Shown piece by piece: positions 41,435-51,100 of a stretch of DNA of 64,000 bases (within the stretch, counting starts at the first letter, position 1; each line of letters begins with the position of its first letter). Origin of the DNA: JAKALD01 sp963817785 (GTDB taxonomy: Bacteria; Pseudomonadota; Gammaproteobacteria; Burkholderiales; SG8-39); assembly GCA_963817785.1 (NCBI GenBank), contig CAWFPL010000002.1, forward strand, positions 62,001-126,000, in the 5' to 3' direction. The notes beneath the pieces were generated by a model. That model was given only the letters and a program-made list of their open reading frames with translations, was not told the DNA's origin and searched no databases. The translations under genes and the position numbers were made by a program.

Positions 41435-42718
41435 CTAGCCGACCTCGCGAAATGCCGCGCGCGCCGCCTCGAGCGTCGCCTCGATTTCGGACGCGCCGTG
41501 CGCCGCGGACACGAACCCGGCTTCATAGGCGGAAGGCGCGAGGTACACCCCGCGCGCCAACATCGCGTGGAAATAGCGGTTGAAGCGTTCCCGGTCGCAC
41601 TGCATGACCTCAGCGAAGCGCGTCGGCGGCGCATGGCGGAAGTAGATCCCGAACATGCTGCCGATCGACTGCGCCGAGAACGCGACCCCGGCGTTGCGCG
41701 CCACGGCCGCAAGGCCCTCGATCAGTGCCCGCGTCGTGGCGGCCACCCGGTCCTGAAAGCCGGGCTGCTCCACCAGCTTGAGGGTGGCGAGGCCGGCGGC
41801 CACCGCGACCGGGTTGCCCGAAAGCGTGCCCGCCTGGTAGACCGCGCCGAGCGGGGCGATGCGCTGCATGATGTCGCGCCGCCCGCCGACCGCGCCCACC
41901 GGCAGCCCGCCGCCGATCACCTTGCCCAGAGTGGTGAGATCGGGGTGCACCCCGAAGTGCGCCTGCGCGCCGCCGGTGGCGACGCGAAAGCCGGTCATCA
42001 CCTCGTCGAAGATCAGCACCGCGCTGTGGCGCGTGCACAGCTCGCGCAGCGCCTGCAGGAAGCCGGGCCCGGGCAGCACCAGGTTCATGTTGCCCGCCAC
42101 CGGTTCGACGATTACGCCGGCAATCTCGGCGCCGCGCGCCGCGAACAGCGCCTGCGCCTGTGCGGTGTCGTTGTAGTCGAGCACGATGGTGTGCCGGGCG
42201 GTCTCCGGCGGCACGCCGGCGGAGCTCGGGTTGCCGAAAGTGAGCGCGCCGGAGCCCGCCTTGACCAGCAGACTGTCGGCGTGGCCGTGGTAGCAACCCT
42301 CGAATTTCACGATGCCGTTGCGGCCGGTATGGCCGCGCGCCAGGCGGATTGCGGTCATGGTCGCCTCGGTGCCTGAGGACACCAGGCGCACCAGCTCGAT
42401 CGAGGGCACGAGGCGGCGTATCGCTTCGGCCAGCTCGACCTCGGTCTCGGTCGGTGCGCCGAACGACAGCGCGCGCGCGGCGGCCGCCTGCACCGCCTCG
42501 ACCACCGCGGGGTGGGTGTGCCCGACGACCATCGGTCCCCAGGAACCCACGTAGTCGACGTAGCGCTTGCCGTTGGCGTCCCAGAGGTAGGCGCCGCTGG
42601 CGCGCTCAAGGAACGGCGGCGTGCCGCCGACGGCGCCGAAGGCGCGCACCGGCGAGTTGACGCCGGCCGGGATGCTGAGCTGCGCGCGCGCGAACAAGTC
42701 TGCGTTGCGATCGGTCAT
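41435..42718 (-). CDS. hemL: Glutamate-1-semialdehyde 2,1-aminomutase
   Basis: 427 residues, full length. It opens DLFARAQLSIPAGVNSPVRAF, contains SSGTEATMTAIRLARGHTGR, FDEVMTGFRVATGGAQ and the PLP lysine in TTLGKVIGGGLPVGAVGG, with AYEAGFVSAAHG near the end. It makes 5-aminolevulinate for tetrapyrroles (C5 pathway). Its ATG overlaps the thiE stop (ATGA), so thiD-thiE-hemL form one minus-strand unit. Confidence 0.97.
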   Translation of the reverse strand: MTDRNADLFARAQLSIPAGVNSPVRAFGAVGGTPPFLERASGAYLWDANGKRYVDYVGSWGPMVVGHTHPAVVEAVQAAAARALSFGAPTETEVELAEAIRRLVPSIELVRLVSSGTEATMTAIRLARGHTGRNGIVKFEGCYHGHADSLLVKAGSGALTFGNPSSAGVPPETARHTIVLDYNDTAQAQALFAARGAEIAGVIVEPVAGNMNLVLPGPGFLQALRELCTRHSAVLIFDEVMTGFRVATGGAQAHFGVHPDLTTLGKVIGGGLPVGAVGGRRDIMQRIAPLGAVYQAGTLSGNPVAVAAGLATLKLVEQPGFQDRVAATTRALIEGLAAVARNAGVAFSAQSIGSMFGIYFRHAPPTRFAEVMQCDRERFNRYFHAMLARGVYLAPSAYEAGFVSAAHGASEIEATLEAARAAFREVG

Positions 42719-43356
42719 GCGAAGGCGAGGCCATGACGGTGGAACAGCCGCGCGTAGTCCTGCGCCCGCGCGTCGACATCAGGCGCGTCGAACAGGTCCG
42801 AGATCACGGCCACGCAATCGGCGCCGGCGGCGATGACCTGCGGCGCGTGATCCAGGGTGATGCCGCCGATGGCCACCAGCGGCACGCCGAGCTCCCGTGC
42901 CGCGCCGAACAGTGCCAGCGGCGCGCGCACCGCGCGCGGCTTGGTCGGCGAGGGAAAAACACTGCCGAATGCGACGTAGTCGGCGCCCGACGCGACCGCG
43001 GCGCGCGCCAGGTCGAGCCGGTCGTAGCAGGAAGCGCCCAGCAACCTGTCGCCGAGCATGCGCCGCGCAGCGCCGAGCCCGCCGTCGTCGCGCCCGACGT
43101 GGGCCCCGTCGGCTCCGACTTCGAGCGCGAGGGGCACATCGTCGTTGACGATGAACGCGACGCCCTTGTCCCGGGCGAGCGCGCCGAGCGCGCGCGCCTC
43201 GCATGCGCGCTGCGCGCGGCCCGCCTGCTTGTTGCGGTACTGCAACGCTGCCCAGCCGCCGCGCTCGGCATGCTCGAGCGCGCGGCCCACCCGCTCGATC
43301 AGCCATGAGCTATCCGGGCTGTCCGGAGTGATGGCGTAAAGGCCGCGCAACCTCAC
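42715..43356 (-). CDS. thiE: Thiamine-phosphate synthase
   Basis: 213 residues from a GTG start whose GTGA overlaps the thiD stop. TIM-barrel motifs are LRGLYAITPDSPDSSWLIE, ALQYRNKQAGRAQRA (pyrophosphate site), FIVNDDVPLALEVGADGAH, GADYVAFGSVFPSPTKP and VPLVAIGGITLDHAPQVIA. It couples HMP-PP to thiazole phosphate. A longer frame upstream of the GTG runs antisense through thiD and is not credible. Confidence 0.95.
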   Translation of the reverse strand: MRLRGLYAITPDSPDSSWLIERVGRALEHAERGGWAALQYRNKQAGRAQRACEARALGALARDKGVAFIVNDDVPLALEVGADGAHVGRDDGGLGAARRMLGDRLLGASCYDRLDLARAAVASGADYVAFGSVFPSPTKPRAVRAPLALFGAARELGVPLVAIGGITLDHAPQVIAAGADCVAVISDLFDAPDVDARAQDYARLFHRHGLAFA

Positions 43357-44189
43357 GCCTCGTCCGCGCGGTCCGGGCCGCGCTCGACGTCGCGCGCCCA
43401 GAAAAAGCGGTCCGGGAGGTGCTGCCCCATGCCGGGGCGGAACCCTCCCGCAAGCGCCTGCCACGTGTAGTCCTGCGCTTCGCGCACCGCCTCGGGGACC
43501 TCCAGCCCGTTGGCGAGCGTCGCCGCGATCGCCGAGGCGAGCGTGCAACCCGAGCCGTGGTAGCTGCCCGGCAGGCGCCGCCAGCGGTCGGCGCGCACGA
43601 TGCCGTTTTCGTCGTACAGCGTATTGATCACGTCAGCGGTCGGTTCATGCGTCCCGGTGATCAGCACGTATGCGCAACCGAGCCCGATCAGGCGCCCGGC
43701 GCAGTCCTCGAGCGTGGGCTCCTCCTCGTCGTCGCCGCTTTCGGCCAGCCGCCGTGTCTCGAGGCTGTTCGGGGTGAGCACGGTGGTCTGGGGCACCAGC
43801 AGCTCGCGCATGACCTCGATCAGCTCCTCGCCCGCCAACGCGTCGCCGCGCCCCGAGGCGAGCACCGGATCGAGCACCACGGGGATTTCCGGGTAGTCGG
43901 CGATGATCTCGGCGATCGCCGCGGCGTTCTCCACGCTGCCCAGCACGCCAAGCTTGAACGCCGCGACCGGCATGTCCTCGAGGAGTTTGCGCGCCTGGTC
44001 CGCGACCCAGTCCGCCTCCACCGGCAGCAGCCCGTCCACGCCGCGCGTGTCCTGGACGGTGAGCGCAGTGAGCACCGAAAGGGGGTGGCAGCCCATGCTC
44101 GCCAGCGTCAGCAGGTCCGCCTGCAGCCCGGCGCCCCCGGTCGGGTCGGATGCGGCGAAAGTGAGTACGATGGGCGGGAGCGAGGCCAT
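43353..44189 (-). CDS. thiD: Hydroxymethylpyrimidine/phosphomethylpyrimidine kinase
   Basis: 278 residues from MASLPPIVLTFAASDPTGGAG. The ribokinase-like fold shows GLQADLLTLASMGCHPLSVLTALTVQ, PVVLDPVLASGRGD, TPNSLETRRLAE and GSGCTLASAIAATLANG (anion hole and base). It phosphorylates HMP twice to HMP-PP for ThiE. It is divergent from the rubredoxin gene across about 90 bases. No TPP riboswitch could be seen upstream. Confidence 0.95.
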   Translation of the reverse strand: MASLPPIVLTFAASDPTGGAGLQADLLTLASMGCHPLSVLTALTVQDTRGVDGLLPVEADWVADQARKLLEDMPVAAFKLGVLGSVENAAAIAEIIADYPEIPVVLDPVLASGRGDALAGEELIEVMRELLVPQTTVLTPNSLETRRLAESGDDEEEPTLEDCAGRLIGLGCAYVLITGTHEPTADVINTLYDENGIVRADRWRRLPGSYHGSGCTLASAIAATLANGLEVPEAVREAQDYTWQALAGGFRPGMGQHLPDRFFWARDVERGPDRADEA

Positions 44190-44279
44190 GTGAGCCGCGG
44201 CAGCGGGCGCGCGGCGGTGCAACGAGCCGGCACGCAGAATCAGTTAAGATGCCGGGCCATTTTAACCCGCCTGTGTTTC

Positions 44280-44462
44280 ATGAGCGACGACAAGCAGTAT
44301 CGGACCTGGATGTGCCTGATTTGCGGCTTCGTTTACGACGAGGCGGCCGGGCTGCCCGATGAGGGCATCGCACCCGGCACGCGCTGGGAAGACGTGCCGA
44401 TGAACTGGACGTGTCCCGAGTGCGGCGCGCGCAAAGAGGATTTCGAGCTTCTTCAAATTTGA
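44280..44462 (+). CDS. rubA: Rubredoxin
   Basis: 60 residues. Two Cys knuckles, CLICGFVYDEAAG and WTCPECGARKEDF, hold the single Fe, with typical GIAPGTRWEDVP between them. It is a small cytoplasmic electron carrier. A rubredoxin beside thiD and before the pilG cluster is a recurrent arrangement in beta- and gammaproteobacteria. Its partner reductase is not in the window. Confidence 0.96.
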   Translation: MSDDKQYRTWMCLICGFVYDEAAGLPDEGIAPGTRWEDVPMNWTCPECGARKEDFELLQI

Positions 44463-44596
44463 TCAGAGCGTGATTTTTTGCGCGCTGCGCGTAGCCACAC
44501 CACGGCAACGTCGTATATTCTTTTGAGACGCCGTGACGCGCTAGCGCCCCGACATGGGCGTGCGAGCGCAGCGTGTGAACAGGGGGGCTTGCCTCA

Positions 44597-45004
44597 ATGG
44601 CGGAACCGGCGGCTTTGGCTGGCGTCAAGGTGATGGTGATCGACGACTCGAACACCATTCGCCGTAGCGCCGAGATTTTCCTGCTGCAGGCCGGGTGCAG
44701 GGTGATCCTCGCCGAGGACGGCTTCGATGCCTTGGCGAAGATCGCCGATCACCAGCCGGACGTCATCTTCGTCGACATCATGATGCCGCGCCTGGACGGC
44801 TACCAGACCTGCGCGCTGATCAAGAAAAGCCCGAAGTTCTCCGCCACCCCGGTGGTCATGCTGTCCTCGAAGGACGGGCTGTTCGACCGCGCGCGCGGAC
44901 GCATGGTCGGCTCCAACGAATACCTCACCAAACCCTTTACCAAGGAAAGTCTGCTGCGCACGGTCGCCACGCACGCCGCGCCGGGTGCCGACGCCGGAAA
45001 CTGA
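44597..45004 (+). CDS. pilG: Twitching-motility response regulator PilG
   Basis: 135 residues, a stand-alone receiver: KVMVIDDSNTIRRSAEIFL, phosphoacceptor Asp in VIFVDIMMPRLDGYQTC, VVMLSSKDG and the switch Lys in YLTKPFTKESLL. In the Pil-Chp system PilG is phosphorylated by ChpA and promotes pilus extension. It is the first gene of pilG-pilH-pilI-pilJ-chpA, with 15 bases to pilH. Confidence 0.94.
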   Translation: MAEPAALAGVKVMVIDDSNTIRRSAEIFLLQAGCRVILAEDGFDALAKIADHQPDVIFVDIMMPRLDGYQTCALIKKSPKFSATPVVMLSSKDGLFDRARGRMVGSNEYLTKPFTKESLLRTVATHAAPGADAGN

Positions 45005-45019
45005 GTAACGGAGAATCCC

Positions 45020-45385
45020 ATGCCTGTGAAGAAAATCCTCGTGGTCGACGATTCTGCAACCGACCGCCAATACCTGCTCGAGAGCCTGTCCAAGCTCGGC
45101 TATCAGGTAGTGCTCGCCGATGGCGGCGAGGCTGCGGTGGCCAAGGCCCGGTCGGAGATGCCGGACTTGGTACTGATGGACGTCGTCATGCCCGGGGTGA
45201 GCGGCTTTCAGGCGACGCGCGAGATTACTCGCGACGATGCGACCAAGCACATTCCGGTGATCATCTGCACCACCAAGTCGCAGGAGACGGACCGGATCTG
45301 GGGCATGCGCCAGGGCGCCCGGGATTTCCTGACCAAGCCCATCAACATGTCCGAGCTCGCGGCCAAGATCGCCGCTCTCGCCTGA
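45020..45385 (+). CDS. pilH: Twitching-motility response regulator PilH
   Basis: 121-residue receiver domain: KKILVVDDSATDRQYLLESL, Asp in LVLMDVVMPGVSGFQATREI, IICTTKSQETD and FLTKPINMSELAA. The sequence VMPGVSGFQATR is typical of PilH, which opposes PilG by favouring retraction or acting as a phosphate sink. Second gene of the operon; a GGAG lies before the ATG. Confidence 0.94.
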   Translation: MPVKKILVVDDSATDRQYLLESLSKLGYQVVLADGGEAAVAKARSEMPDLVLMDVVMPGVSGFQATREITRDDATKHIPVIICTTKSQETDRIWGMRQGARDFLTKPINMSELAAKIAALA

Positions 45386-45394
45386 GCATTTGCC

Positions 45395-45910
45395 ATGGCC
45401 ACGCGCGGCAGCCTGAAGGCATTCCAGGAAAGCCTGGCTGCCCGGCTGCAGGCGGCGGCGGGCAGCCAGGCGCCGAGCGCGCGGCTCTCGTTCGAGGCCG
45501 GCGACGGCCTCTGGCTGCTGCGGCTCGAGGCCTCCGGCGAGGTGCTTCCTGTGCCCGAGATCGAGCACGTGCCGTTGACCAAGGACTGGCTTCTGGGCGT
45601 AGCGAACTTGCGCGGCGTGATCTACGGCGTGACCGATTTTTCCAGGTTCTTGGGCGCCGCGCCGACCGTGCGCGGCCCCGGGAATCGGCTGGTCCTCGTC
45701 GGTCAGCCGTTGGCGACCAACGCCGCGCTGCTGGTGACGCGCCTGGCTGGGCTGCGCAATGTCGCAGAGCTGGAGCCGATCGAACAAGACGCAAGCAGCG
45801 CGCCTTGGGCGCGCGAGGCCTGGCGCGATCGCGCCGGGCGCGTCTGGCGTGAGCTCGACGCGGCAAGCTTGCTGGCGCATCGGGAGTTTGTGGACGTGGC
45901 GCTTCAGTAG
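45395..45910 (+). CDS. pilI: CheW-like coupling protein PilI
   Basis: 171 residues with a CheW fold: GDGLWLLRLEASGEVLPVPE, LTKDWLLGVANLRGVIYGVTD and NRLVLVGQPLATNAALLVTRL. PilI bridges the PilJ receptor to the ChpA kinase. It lies nine bases after pilH. Confidence 0.92.
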   Translation: MATRGSLKAFQESLAARLQAAAGSQAPSARLSFEAGDGLWLLRLEASGEVLPVPEIEHVPLTKDWLLGVANLRGVIYGVTDFSRFLGAAPTVRGPGNRLVLVGQPLATNAALLVTRLAGLRNVAELEPIEQDASSAPWAREAWRDRAGRVWRELDAASLLAHREFVDVALQ

Positions 45911-45960
45911 ACACCTGGCGCGCGGCGTTGCGCCGCGCACCGGAGGAGCTCGGAGGAATC

Positions 45961-48111
45961 ATGGCATCGAACCCGCCCTATACGACGTCCTTGCCCGGAG
46001 TCGGACCCGCCCAGACCAAGCCCGCCGCGCCGCCGACCGCCGGCGGCGACCGCGTGCTCGCCGAGCAGGCTGCCGGTTTGCCGCTCGTGCGCGGTATGTC
46101 GCTGCGTCGGCAGCTCGCGATCCTGGTTCCGCTGCTCGTGCTGCTGCTCGCGGCTGCGGTGGCGCTGGTGTGGACGAACTACCGCGACTCCAAGTTCGGC
46201 GCGCGGTACATCGCCGACGCCGGACAGCTGAGGACGCTCTCGCAGCGGCTCGCCAAGGCGTCGCTGCAGGGCCTGCTCGGCACGCCGGAGGCGTTCAGGG
46301 AGGTGCAAACGAGCCGTGACACGTTCGCCGCGATACTCGCGCGATTGCGCGACGGCGGCACCGTCGACGGCACTGCTTTGCCCCCCAGCCCGGCGCGCGT
46401 ACGCCCGGCGCTCGATACGTTGAGCACGGTGTGGCAGGGGACCGAGCGCAACGCGGACACGCTGCTGCGCGAGCAACAGGAGCTGATCGACCTCGGCACC
46501 GCGGTGGCGCGCGTGAACGACACGAACCCGCACCTGCTCGACCTCGCCGAACAGGTCGAGACCCTGAAGCTGGAAAGCGGGGCCTCGACGCGCGAGATCT
46601 CGGCTGCCGGCGAGCTGGTGATGCTGACGCAGCGCCTGGCCAAAAACGCGAATGCGCTGCTCGCCGGGCAGACCATCGAGCCCGAGGTCGCGTTCCTGCT
46701 CGGCAAGGACACCAATGAGTTCCGCGGCGTGGTCGACGCACTGCAGAACGGCAGCTCTGCCATGCGCCTGCCCGCGCCGAAGGACGCCGCTACCCAGGCC
46801 AAGCTGAACGAGCTCGGCGAGGCGTTCAAGGGCTACCAGCAGGCGGTGGCCTCGATACTCGGCAACATGCAACGGCTGATCGCGGCGAAGAACGCCGCGT
46901 CCGCAGTGTTCAACCAGTCGGACAACCTGCTCGCTGCCACCGAGAACCTCACGCGCGCGTACGAAACCAACCTCGCCGAGAGCAAGGCGATCTACGCCAT
47001 CGCGGCGGTGGTGGTGCTAATGGTCGTGGTCCTCGCCCTGATGGCGCTCGCCTACGTCCGCGACGAACGCCTGCGGCGCGAGGAGGCTGAGCGGCAGGAG
47101 ACTTCGGCCAAGCAGCAAAACGAGCGCAACCAGAGGGCCATCCTGCGGTTGATGAACGAGATGCAGAACTTCGCCGAGGGCGACCTCACGGTGCGCGCCA
47201 CGGTGACCGAGGAGATTACGGGCGCCGTCGCGGACTCGGTGAACTACGCGATCGAGGAGCTGCGTACCCTGGTCGGTCGCGTCACGACGGCCGCCGACCA
47301 GGTGACATCGGCCACCGAGTCGGCGCAGCAAACCTCGACCGAGCTGCTCGCCGCCACCGAGCAGCAGTCGCAGGAGATCCGTCAGGCGAGCGCGCAGGTT
47401 CTCGGCATGGCGCGGGCGATCAACGACGTATCGGCGCGCGCTACCGAGTCGGCGGACGTCGCGCGCGCGTCGCTTGCTGCCGCCGGCAAGGGGCAGAACG
47501 CGGTGCACGACGCGATCTCCGGCATGAACGAGATCCGCGAGCACATCCAGGACACCGCCAAGCGCATCAAGCGCCTGGGCGAGTCCTCGCAGGAGATCGG
47601 CGAAATCGTCGAGTTGATCTCCGACATCACCGAGCAGACCAATGTGCTCGCGCTCAACGCCGCCATTCAGGCCGCCTCGGCGGGGGAGGCGGGACGCGGT
47701 TTCAGCGTTGTGGCCGAGGAGGTGCAGCGTCTCGCCGAGCGATCGGCCGAGGCCGCCAAGGAGATCGGCGCGCTCGTCAAGACGATTCAGACCGACACCC
47801 AGGATGCGGTCGGCGCCATGGAAAAGAGCACGCAGGGCGTAGTGGAGGGCGCGAAGCTGTCGGACGCTGCCGGTCAGGCGCTGACCGAAATCGGCGCGGT
47901 CTCGCGCCGGCTTGCCGAGCTGATCGAGAACATCTCGCGCACCACGCAGACGCAGGCCAAGTCTGCAGGCGCGGTCGCGGCCGGCATGCGCAATATTCTC
48001 GGGGTCACCGAGCAGGCCACCGCGGGCACCCAGCGCACCGCCGCCTCGGTCAGCCAGCTCGCCGGCTTGGCGCGCGATCTCAAGAGCTCGGTGGCGGACT
48101 TCAAGCTCTGA
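45961..48111 (+). CDS. pilJ: Methyl-accepting chemotaxis protein PilJ
   Basis: 716 residues from the ATG behind GGAGGAATC. Membrane helices lie near 48-70 (QLAILVPLLVLLLAAAVALV) and 343-364 (YAIAAVVVLMVVVLALMALA). They flank a periplasmic region with two PilJ-type repeats (LRTLSQRLAKA; ELVMLTQRLAKNANALL). HAMP and signalling domains follow, with the hairpin tip QTNVLALNAAIQAASAGEAG. It senses surface or pilin signals for the Pil-Chp pathway. Confidence 0.95.
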   Translation: MASNPPYTTSLPGVGPAQTKPAAPPTAGGDRVLAEQAAGLPLVRGMSLRRQLAILVPLLVLLLAAAVALVWTNYRDSKFGARYIADAGQLRTLSQRLAKASLQGLLGTPEAFREVQTSRDTFAAILARLRDGGTVDGTALPPSPARVRPALDTLSTVWQGTERNADTLLREQQELIDLGTAVARVNDTNPHLLDLAEQVETLKLESGASTREISAAGELVMLTQRLAKNANALLAGQTIEPEVAFLLGKDTNEFRGVVDALQNGSSAMRLPAPKDAATQAKLNELGEAFKGYQQAVASILGNMQRLIAAKNAASAVFNQSDNLLAATENLTRAYETNLAESKAIYAIAAVVVLMVVVLALMALAYVRDERLRREEAERQETSAKQQNERNQRAILRLMNEMQNFAEGDLTVRATVTEEITGAVADSVNYAIEELRTLVGRVTTAADQVTSATESAQQTSTELLAATEQQSQEIRQASAQVLGMARAINDVSARATESADVARASLAAAGKGQNAVHDAISGMNEIREHIQDTAKRIKRLGESSQEIGEIVELISDITEQTNVLALNAAIQAASAGEAGRGFSVVAEEVQRLAERSAEAAKEIGALVKTIQTDTQDAVGAMEKSTQGVVEGAKLSDAAGQALTEIGAVSRRLAELIENISRTTQTQAKSAGAVAAGMRNILGVTEQATAGTQRTAASVSQLAGLARDLKSSVADFKL

Positions 48112-48133
48112 GCGCCGCGCTGTCGAATTTGCC

Positions 48134-51100
48134 ATGAGCGCCCCGCTCGACATCGGCCCGCTTACCTGGGTCAAGAGCGAGATCGATTCCTCGCTCGAAC
48201 GGGCGCACGCGGCGCTGTGCGAGTTCGGCGGCGACGCACAGCGTCGCGACGAGCTCAAGACCTGCCGCACGCACCTGCACCAGGCGGCCGGCGCGGTGCA
48301 TATCGTCGGCCTCGAGGGGGTGTCGCGCCTCTTCGAGGAGACTGAGCGCCTGGTGAGCGAAGTCGAGTCCGGCAAGCTTGAACCGGCACCGCCCGTGCTC
48401 GATGCGCTCAAGCGCGCGATCGTCGCGATCGGCAAGTACCTTTCGGAGCTGCTCGACGGCGCAGTCGACCACCCGCTGCGGCTCCTGCCGGAATACCGTA
48501 CCCTGGCGCGGGTGCGCGGCGCCCCCGAGCCCGCTGCCTCCGAGCTTTACTTTCCCGACCTGTCGCTGCCGCCACCGCCGCGCGCCAAGCCCGCCGAGCG
48601 GCTGCCACGCGATCAGCTGGAACCCTTTCTGCGCGCGCAGCGTACCCGCTTCCAGCGCGGTTTCATCCAGTGGCTGCGCGAGCCGCTCGACGTCCCGGCG
48701 CTAGAGGAGCTGCGCGCCGCGGTCGATGCGGTCGAACAGACGCAGACCGTTCCCGCACAGCGCGCTTTCTGGTGGGCCGCGGGCGCCCTGTTTGATGCGC
48801 TTGCTCAAGGCGACCTGGCTGCCGCGCCCGAGGTCAGGCAGCTGTGCACGCGCATCGAGCAGCAACTGCGCCGCATCACCGAGGGCTCGCCGTCGGTGGC
48901 GGAAGGGCTGCAGCGAGAGGTGCTGTACTGGGTAGCGCACGCCGGCGCGGCGAGTGAGCGCGCCCGCGCGGTCAGGCAGGCCTTTGCATTGGACGGCAGC
49001 TTGCCGCCGCGCGAGCCCGTGGCGGCCGACATCTCGCAGCGCCTGATCATCGTGCGCGGCCTGCGCGAGGCGATCGGCGCGGCCAAGGAAGCGTGGGGCA
49101 AGTTCGCGGTCGGCGCCGAGACCGCGCTCGCAACGTTCGTGCAGCAGGCGCGCGACGTCGCCGAGCACGCGTCTCGGCTCGACATTCCCGATCTCCGTGC
49201 GCTGACCGCGCAGATCCAGCAGGCGGCGCTCGAGCTGCAGGCCGCTCCGGCAAAAATGTCGGAAGCGGTCGCGATGGAAGTGGCTACCGCGCTGCTCGTG
49301 GCCGAGAACGCGGCAGAGAATTACAGGCGGCAGCCGCCGGACTTCGCCCAGCAGGTGCAGACCATGCTGGCGCGGCTGCAAGACGCCGTCTCCGGGGAGC
49401 GCGGCGCGGGACCGCTGCCGGCGGAGCCGCTGCTCGACGAGGTGACGCGCCGGGCGCAGGACAAGCTCGCGCTGGACCGAGCGCTGGCCGAGATGCAGGC
49501 CAACCTGCAGCACATCGAGCAGATTCTGGACGCCTACTTCCGCGATCCGGCGAAGGGCGCGGAGTTTGGCACCCTGGATACGCTGGTGTACCAGGTTTCG
49601 GGGGCGCTCGGCATGCTCGGCGAGGCGGAGGCGCGCGCTGCGCTCGAGCGCTGCGCCGTGAAGATGCGCGCGTTCGGCACCGCGGCGGGACGCCCGCCGC
49701 TGGACGAGTTCGAGGAGGTAGCGCAGATTCTGTCGGGCCTGGGCTTTTACCTCGAGGCCCTGCGTCACGGCAAGGCGGACTTCGCCGCCATCATGCGTCC
49801 GTTGCGCGCCGCCGCGGCGGGTGTCGCGCCGACGGCCGCCGCGCCGAGCGCGGAATCCGAGCTGGTGCGGGCGAAGCGCGACACTCAGGCGGTGTTCCAG
49901 GCATGGCAGCAGCATCCACAGGACCAGCAGCTCGAGGCGGAGCTCAGGAGCAAGCTCGAGGAGATCCGCGAAGGCGCCGAGCTGGTGGCGGACCAATCGC
50001 TCGGGGAGCAGGCGCAGCAGGCGCTGGCGGAGCTCGATGCCACCCCCGGCCCGCAGCGTGCCCTGGACCTCGACCGGACGCTGTCAGGCTTCGCCCCGCT
50101 CGCGCCAGCCTCGCCGCAGGCGCAGCGGCTTAGCCAGGCGAACGGCCAGACAATCGATCGGGAGCTGCTCGAGATCTTCCTGGAAGAAGCTGTCGACGTG
50201 CTCGCCTCGATCGGCGATAACCTCGCACACAGCAGAGGCGAACCGGCGTCGACCTCGCATCTCGCGATCATCCGGCGCGGCCTCCACACTCTGAAGGGCA
50301 GCGGCCGCATGGTCGGCCTTGCGCAGCTCGGTGAAGCGGCGTGGGCGCTCGAGCAGGTCATGAACCTCTGGCTGCAGGAGGAGCGCGGCGCAACGCCCGG
50401 CCTGCTTGAGCTGATCGGCATGGCACACGCCAGTTTTGCCGACTGGGTGCAGCGGCTGCGCACGGGCGCACCGCAGCCGGACGCCTCGTCACTGATCGCG
50501 GCGGCCGGACGCGTGAGCCGCGGCGAGCCGCTTTCGGCTGCAGCCGGGGGCGCCGCACCGGCGGGGCTCGAGACCGCCCGCGAGGCTGCGGCCGCGGCTG
50601 CGGAGGATACGGTCGCGATCGGCTCGACGCGCGTCTCGTCCTCGCTGTATGCGGTGTTCGTCAACGAGGCGCGCCAGCACCTCGATGTGCTCGAACGCGA
50701 GCTCGCGGCGTTCGCCGCGGCGGGCGAGGCGCGCGAGGACCTGCTGCGCGCGGCGCATACGCTCGCCAGCATCTGCGCCACGATGCAGTTTGACGCCATG
50801 CAGGCGCTCGGTCATGCCGTGGAAGGCGCGTTTCGGCGGCTGCAGCGGCGCGGCAGCGCGCCGGACGGCGATTTGCTTGCCCGCCTGGCCGAGAGCATCG
50901 CGGCGCTGCGCGCAATGTACGGCGAAGTGCTCGAGCGGCGCGTGCCGGTGGCGCGCGCCGAGCTGCTCGGCGCGCTCGAGGCGCTCGCAGTCGACGCGGC
51001 GGCGCCCGCGGCCGAGCATCCGCCGCTCACCGAGCCGGCGCCGGGAGCGTCCTCCAGCGCCGAACTGATAGTCGAGGAAATCCCGCTCGAGCGCCGCCAG

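Noticed and set aside
43353..44280. TPP riboswitch in front of thiD
   Set aside because: The 90-base gap lacks the conserved THI-box sequences.
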